DNA from: JBEIUL01 sp044356865
Lineage (GTDB): Bacteria > Planctomycetota > Phycisphaerae > Phycisphaerales > SM1A02
Assembly (NCBI GenBank): GCA_044356865.1
Contig: JBIKVN010000137.1
Location: 1 to 8,434 of the forward strand
DNA length: 8,434 bases
Direction of reading: 5' to 3'
The notes under the pieces were generated by a model. The model searched no databases and was not told where the DNA came from. It saw only the letters and a program-made list of their open reading frames with translations. A program made the translations under genes and the position numbers. Each line of letters begins with the position of its first letter. Within the stretch, counting starts at the first letter, position 1. Below, piece after piece: positions 5,123 through 8,434 of the stretch.

Positions 5123-5722
5123 TCACGCCTTCGACGGCACCCGCAACGCCTTCCGCAAGAACGCCTTTCCGTAGATCCAGTCGTTGCCGACGGTCCGGGG
5201 CGCGATGTCGAGGATGCCCGCGATGTCGGTGTTCTCGAGGCCGGCGAGGATCTTCAGGCGGACGACTTCGGCGGCCCTCGGGGCGCGGCGTTCGAGTTCG
5301 GCGAGGGCGGGCGAAACCGCCTCGAGATCGGCCCGCAGGTCGGCGACCCCGGCCGCATCGTGGTCGACCGTGAGCAGTTCCTCGACGAGAGGGATCGGTA
5401 TGGGCCGCGTTCCCCCGCCGCGCTTGAGCCGCCCCCGGGCCCGACCGTGGTCGATGAGGATCCGCTCGAGGGCCCGGGCGGCGGCCCCGAAGAAGTGGGC
5501 CCGGCTCTGGAAGACGCTCGGGGCCTTGCCGCCGTGGAGGCGGAGGAAGATCTCGTGGACGAGCATCGTCGGCTGGAGCGTCAGGTCGACCGCCCCGCGT
5601 CCGAGGGCCCGGCGGGCGAGGGTGCGGAGCTCGTCGTGGACGAGGCCCCAGAGCCGCGAGATCGCGTCGGGGTCGCCGGTGTTCGCCCGCTCGAGGATCA
5701 AGGTGAAGCTGGGGGAACTCAT
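5123..5722 (-). CDS. ECF-type RNA polymerase sigma factor (TIGR02999/PF07638 family)
   Basis: 199 residues, normal for the family. Region 2 spans about 6-96, including WGLVHDELRTLARRAL (25-40), the family signature TLQPTMLVHEIFLRLHG (48-64) and the SRAHFFGAAARALERILIDHGRARGRLKRGGG segment (73-104). Region 4 is about 134-193, with the helix-turn-helix GLENTDIAGILDIAPRTVGNDW. There is no transmembrane segment or C-terminal sensor domain. Compared with classical ECF factors, the acidic DAED-like stretch of region 2.2 is replaced by Gln-Pro-Thr-Met (50-53). In the related ECF43 group such a Thr is reported to be phosphorylated by a neighbouring Ser/Thr kinase to switch the factor on; the divergent kinase gene here fits that idea, but this is inference. 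ATG 5720-5722 is the only reasonable start and has no Shine-Dalgarno sequence. No adjacent anti-sigma gene. Confidence 0.93.
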   Translation of the reverse strand: MSSPSFTLILERANTGDPDAISRLWGLVHDELRTLARRALGRGAVDLTLQPTMLVHEIFLRLHGGKAPSVFQSRAHFFGAAARALERILIDHGRARGRLKRGGGTRPIPIPLVEELLTVDHDAAGVADLRADLEAVSPALAELERRAPRAAEVVRLKILAGLENTDIAGILDIAPRTVGNDWIYGKAFLRKALRVPSKA

Positions 5723-5841
5723 GACGGGCGGCCGGGCAAGAGCAAGTTAGGGTAACGCCCGAACGGTCGGATTTTGGGAATCCGGCCGGAAAGGCTTGCC
5801 AGCCCGGCGGGCCCCGTCGTCACGAGCGAGGCCGGAGCATC
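5723..5841. promoter_or_regulatory. 119-bp divergent control region between ECF sigma and kinase genes
   Basis: Both transcripts must start in or near this stretch. It contains the inverted repeat CGGATT (5768-5773) / AATCCG (5779-5784), with five bases between, partly overlapping a perfect 10-bp palindrome TCCGGCCGGA (5781-5790). This lies near the middle of the region and is a fair operator candidate. I cannot assign -35/-10 boxes on either strand with confidence; TTGCCA at 5796-5801 has no good -10 partner. Self-regulation by the ECF factor would be normal. Confidence 0.45.
5834..5837 (+). promoter_or_regulatory. Ribosome binding site of the kinase gene
   Basis: GGAG four bases before ATG 5842; the spacing is short but usable. 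It supports 5842 as the start. Confidence 0.5.
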
Positions 5842-8403
5842 ATGAGTTCGTCTCTTCCCGAGTTTTCCAGAGTCCCCGGCGACGCCGATTCCACGGCGGT
5901 CGGTGTCGCTTCCGAGGCCCCCGAGGCCCCCGATAGCGAAGAGCACGCCGACTTCCTGCGCCTGCTCGACGCGTCGGCCGCCGAGCGCGAGGAGCTGCTT
6001 CGCGAGGCCGCTCGCCGGTCGCGGCGGCACGCCGAACGCCTGCGCGAGCTTCTGGCCGAGGTCGAGGGCGATCTCGACCGCCTCGAGGCCGAGCGGGCCG
6101 ATCCCGAGATCGGCCGGTCGATCGGCGGCTGGCGGCTCGAGCGGGTGATCGGCCGCGGCGGGTCGAGCCGGGTGTACCGGGCGCGGCGCGAGACCGACGG
6201 TCTCGTCGCCGCCCTCAAGCTCTTCGACCGCGGGGCGACGCCGCGGCGTGTCGAGCGCGAGATCGTGATCCTGCGCCGCCTCGACCATCCGGCGATCGTC
6301 CGGCTGCTCGATGAGGGCCGCGACGCGGCGACCGGCTTGACCTTCGCGGTCACCGAGCTGGTGCCCGACGCCTCGCCGATCACCGAATGGGCGCTCGCGA
6401 ACGCCCGCACGCCGGCGGAGCGAGTCGAGCTCGTCGGTCGCCTTCGCGCGGCACTCACCGCCGCCCACGCCGCGGGGATCGTGCATTGCGATTTGTCGCC
6501 GGGAAACGTGCTGATCGCGGGCGATGGCTCGCTGCGTCTCGTGGATTTCGGCATCGCCCGCCTCGTCGATCGCGGCATGACCGCGACGCACGCCACCGCG
6601 GGCACGCCGATCTGCATGGCCCCCGAGCAGGTCGACCCGTCGTTCGGCCCGATCGGGCCGTGGACGGACGAGTACGCGGCGGCGGTGCTGGCGTACCGGT
6701 TGCTCGCGGGCGTCGCGCCGTACGAGGTGGGGGAGACGCTGTTGACGGCGGCGCAGGCGATCACGCACGTCGTCCCGCGGCCGGTGCGCGAACGCGAGCC
6801 GGCGGTGCCGACGGAGGTCGCCCGCTGGGTTGATGCGGCGCTCGTGAAGCGGGTGGCGAAGCGGCGGAGGGCGCTGGCCGCCGCCGGTGCGTCGCCGTCA
6901 CGCCCATGGATTCATCGGGCCGCGCTCGTCGCGGCGATCGCCGCGGCGGCGTGCGCCGTGGCGTGGTGGGGAGAAAGCCGCGGCGCGGTGCCGCCGGCGG
7001 AAGGGCGAAACGCCGGGCAACCGGCCAAGGAATCGGAGCAGACCATGAAGAGCATGCTGTCGGCGGCGGTGGTGGTGGGGGCGGGGATTACGGGGAGTGC
7101 GATGGGGCAGGGGGGGAACGTGATCGCGCCCGAATTCGCGTTCGCGCTCTCCGGCACGAATGAAGGCGGTCACTCGGATGTCTTCGGCGATCTCGCGGTG
7201 CTTGGCGACCTGACCTATTCAGGCGGAGGTGCGGCCCGCGTGTTCATTCGCGGAAGCGGCGGATGGGCGGCGGGACCGATCTTGACTCCGCCGGGCGCTC
7301 GGGTTCAATTCGGCTCGGCCGTTCAGGTTTCCGCGGATTGGGTCGTGGTTGGCGACCAGAAGCGGGATTCGGCACGAGGCGTCGTGCATGTGTGGAAGCG
7401 GGTCGGCAACGCGCTCGCCTTCCATCAAACTCTTATGGCTCCCGATGGCGTCGGCAACGACTGGTTCGGGCACACTGCGAGCCTGAACGGAACCGAACTG
7501 TTCGTCACCGCCCGTCTCGACGACAGTTGGCGGGGCGCGATCTATCGCTTCGGGCTGAACGCCGCTGGCCAGTGGGAACATCGGCAAAAGATCCAGAGCC
7601 CGAACACGAACGCCTCCGATGAGTTCGGCTGGGAGATCCAGGCGGCTGGAGACCTGCTCGTCGCGAGTGCTTGGCTCTCGGAGTGCGGGTACTCGTCGGT
7701 TTCGGGGTCAGCGCACGTCTTCAAGCGAGGTACCGACGGGAACTACACGCAGGTTTTCTGGACCCCCGACAATCTTCCCGGCTGTACGGGATTCGCTTAC
7801 ACGGTCGGCTTGTGGGCCGGCACCGCGTGCGTCGGTTCTGGCGAGTCCTCTCCGCCCCGTACGACGCTGTTTACATCCGTGGGCGGCAGCTGGACCATGG
7901 CCAATCAACTCTTCAACAAAGTCGCGGTCATTCATTCCGAGAGTTTGTGGGCACTCCTGTACGACACCGGCGTTTCCCCGCCGGTCGTGCGCCTGTACGA
8001 AGGGACACCCTCCTCCTACCTGTCGAACCGTGTGCTCTCGATCCCGCAGGGATTCGGGATCGATATCTTTGGGAGCGGTGATGCACAAAGAATGACCTCG
8101 GGCTACGGAGGCTTGCTGATCTACAACCTCGCGCAGCCCGACTGCGACTCCGACGGCACTCCCGACGCGGCCGCGATCGCTCAGGGCGCACCCGACGTAA
8201 ACGCCAACGGCATCCCCGACACCTGCGATTGCCTCGCCGACGTCGACGAAAGCGGGGCGGTGAACGCCGTCGATCTCGCGGCGGTGCTCGGTGTGTGGGG
8301 GACGAGTGGCGGCAAGTACCCGCGGGCCGACATCGACGGGAGCGGACTCGTGGACGCCCAGGACCTCGCCGCGGTGCTGGGCGGCTGGGGGAGTTGCCCG
8401 TGA
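5842..8403 (+). CDS. Ser/Thr protein kinase fused in frame to a signal-peptided beta-propeller protein
   Basis: 853 residues. Residues 1-34 are low complexity; 35-85 form a charged helix, perhaps coiled coil. The Hanks-type kinase domain is about 98-345: Gly-rich loop IGRGGSSRV (103-111), lysine K126 in VAALK, helix-C Glu140, catalytic loop HCDLSPGN (215-222), DFG 235-237, APE 260-262 and Asp276. The usual HRD Arg is Cys216 and the usual Lys two after the Asp is Ser219; Asp217, Asn222 and DFG are kept, so activity is possible but unusual. A membrane segment follows at about 358-376. Residue 402 is a Met with its own ribosome binding site and opens a typical signal peptide (to about 422). Then come six or seven FG-GAP-like repeats (about 444-762: FGDLAV, FGSAVQ, FGHTAS, FGWEIQ and weaker ones) and the Phycisphaerae-type end (767-853). 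No stop separates the halves. Either a true fusion, two overlapping products, or two genes joined by a lost stop or an assembly error. Confidence 0.8.
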   Translation: MSSSLPEFSRVPGDADSTAVGVASEAPEAPDSEEHADFLRLLDASAAEREELLREAARRSRRHAERLRELLAEVEGDLDRLEAERADPEIGRSIGGWRLERVIGRGGSSRVYRARRETDGLVAALKLFDRGATPRRVEREIVILRRLDHPAIVRLLDEGRDAATGLTFAVTELVPDASPITEWALANARTPAERVELVGRLRAALTAAHAAGIVHCDLSPGNVLIAGDGSLRLVDFGIARLVDRGMTATHATAGTPICMAPEQVDPSFGPIGPWTDEYAAAVLAYRLLAGVAPYEVGETLLTAAQAITHVVPRPVREREPAVPTEVARWVDAALVKRVAKRRRALAAAGASPSRPWIHRAALVAAIAAAACAVAWWGESRGAVPPAEGRNAGQPAKESEQTMKSMLSAAVVVGAGITGSAMGQGGNVIAPEFAFALSGTNEGGHSDVFGDLAVLGDLTYSGGGAARVFIRGSGGWAAGPILTPPGARVQFGSAVQVSADWVVVGDQKRDSARGVVHVWKRVGNALAFHQTLMAPDGVGNDWFGHTASLNGTELFVTARLDDSWRGAIYRFGLNAAGQWEHRQKIQSPNTNASDEFGWEIQAAGDLLVASAWLSECGYSSVSGSAHVFKRGTDGNYTQVFWTPDNLPGCTGFAYTVGLWAGTACVGSGESSPPRTTLFTSVGGSWTMANQLFNKVAVIHSESLWALLYDTGVSPPVVRLYEGTPSSYLSNRVLSIPQGFGIDIFGSGDAQRMTSGYGGLLIYNLAQPDCDSDGTPDAAAIAQGAPDVNANGIPDTCDCLADVDESGAVNAVDLAAVLGVWGTSGGKYPRADIDGSGLVDAQDLAAVLGGWGSCP
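7035..7047 (+). promoter_or_regulatory. Internal ribosome binding site and ATG for the secreted half
   Basis: GGAG (7035-7038) stands six bases before ATG 7045, in frame with the kinase. The next codons give MKSMLSAAVVVGAGITGSAM, a textbook signal peptide: Lys at position 2, a hydrophobic core and small residues at the cleavage site. This indicates a separate, 452-residue exported product or the relic of an independent gene. Confidence 0.6.
7174..8127 (+). other. FG-GAP-like beta-propeller region (within the kinase-fusion gene)
   Basis: Residues about 445-762 hold repeats of 45-55 residues, each opening with an F-G or similar pair and containing a 'lVVga...rGxvhVfkr' strand pair: around 448 (FGDLAV), 490 (FGSAVQVSADWVVVGD), 542 (FGHTASLNGTELFVTA), 595 (FGWEIQAAGDLLVASA), then three degenerate units to about 762. 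Seven units would close a propeller of integrin-alpha type. The usual calcium loops (DxDxDG) of FG-GAP units are not obvious. Such propellers mediate extracellular or surface binding. Codon use here is visibly laxer than in the kinase half (TAT TCA GGC GGA GGT; CAA AGA). Confidence 0.6.
8140..8400 (+). other. Calcium-type repeats and two dockerin-like units at the C-terminus
   Basis: Residues 767-795 contain two DSDGTPD / DVNANGIPD turns of thrombospondin type-3 style, closed by CDC. Residues 799-853 contain two units, ADVDESGAVNAVDLAAVLG and ADIDGSGLVDAQDLAAVLG, each ending in WG, with a final SCP. The D-x-D-x-S-G-x-V spacing resembles an EF-hand-like dockerin loop. This tail is common on exported Phycisphaerae proteins, where it is thought to be a sorting or anchoring signal; that role is inference. 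Confidence 0.7.
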
Positions 8404-8434
8404 CGGCGCGGTGAAGGACTCGACGCGTGCGATC

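Noticed and set aside
3655..5373. 572-codon plus-strand frame antisense to the DUF1080 and ECF genes
   Set aside because: No recognisable domain and it begins in repeat DNA, while the opposite strand encodes two clear protein families.
5719..6768. 349-codon minus-strand frame antisense to the kinase domain
   Set aside because: Arg/Gly-rich with no motif, and overlaps conserved kinase motifs on the other strand.

Overview
The window is very GC-rich, dense and almost free of A/T in third codon positions. It looks like chromosome from a Planctomycetota bacterium, most likely class Phycisphaerae. The main reasons are: a signalling locus with a TIGR02999/PF07638-type ECF sigma factor beside a Ser/Thr kinase; a signal-peptided protein with two DUF1080 domains; a secreted-type C-terminus with Asp/Asn-rich calcium-type repeats followed by two 'D-x-D-x-S-G-x-V...DLAAVLGxWG' units; and mixed use of Shine-Dalgarno and SD-less starts. 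Taxonomy is inferred from gene content; no rRNA or marker gene is present.

Left part (1-3087): flagellar regulation. The C-terminal half of FlhF (SRP-type GTPase that places flagella) runs in from the left edge and overlaps flhG (MinD-like ATPase, DQAxxLR activator motif intact) by four bases. The flhG stop codon lies in the first unit of a 12-bp tandem repeat. After a 547-bp gene-free stretch, which holds a good -35/-10 pair and a series of perfect or near-perfect hairpins, comes fliA (sigma-28). It has a strong ribosome binding site, an unusual Lys/Ala/Arg/Pro-rich N-terminal tail and a strong hairpin downstream.

Middle part (3088-3738): no gene. This is a mosaic of dispersed repeats. Five REP-like hairpin modules (three in one orientation, two in the other) are arranged head to head in pairs. 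Between two of them sits a 184-bp imperfect palindrome that is absent from the otherwise equivalent junction 200 bp further on, so filled and empty versions of the same junction lie side by side. The last module ends at the base next to the stop codon of the following leftward gene.

Right part (3739-8403): a regulatory locus. On the minus strand an ECF sigma factor gene is followed after 43 bp by an exported tandem-DUF1080 protein, probably in one transcript. Divergent from it, across 119 bp, is an 853-codon reading frame. This encodes a cytoplasmic Ser/Thr kinase domain with an unusual catalytic loop (HCDLSPGN), one membrane segment, and then, in the same frame, a second ATG with its own ribosome binding site and a signal peptide, an FG-GAP-like beta-propeller and a Phycisphaerae-type C-terminus. 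It is either a kinase/exported-propeller fusion or two genes whose separating stop codon has been lost. A plausible working model is kinase -> ECF sigma -> DUF1080 gene, with the propeller as surface module. The last 31 bases (8404-8434) show no feature.
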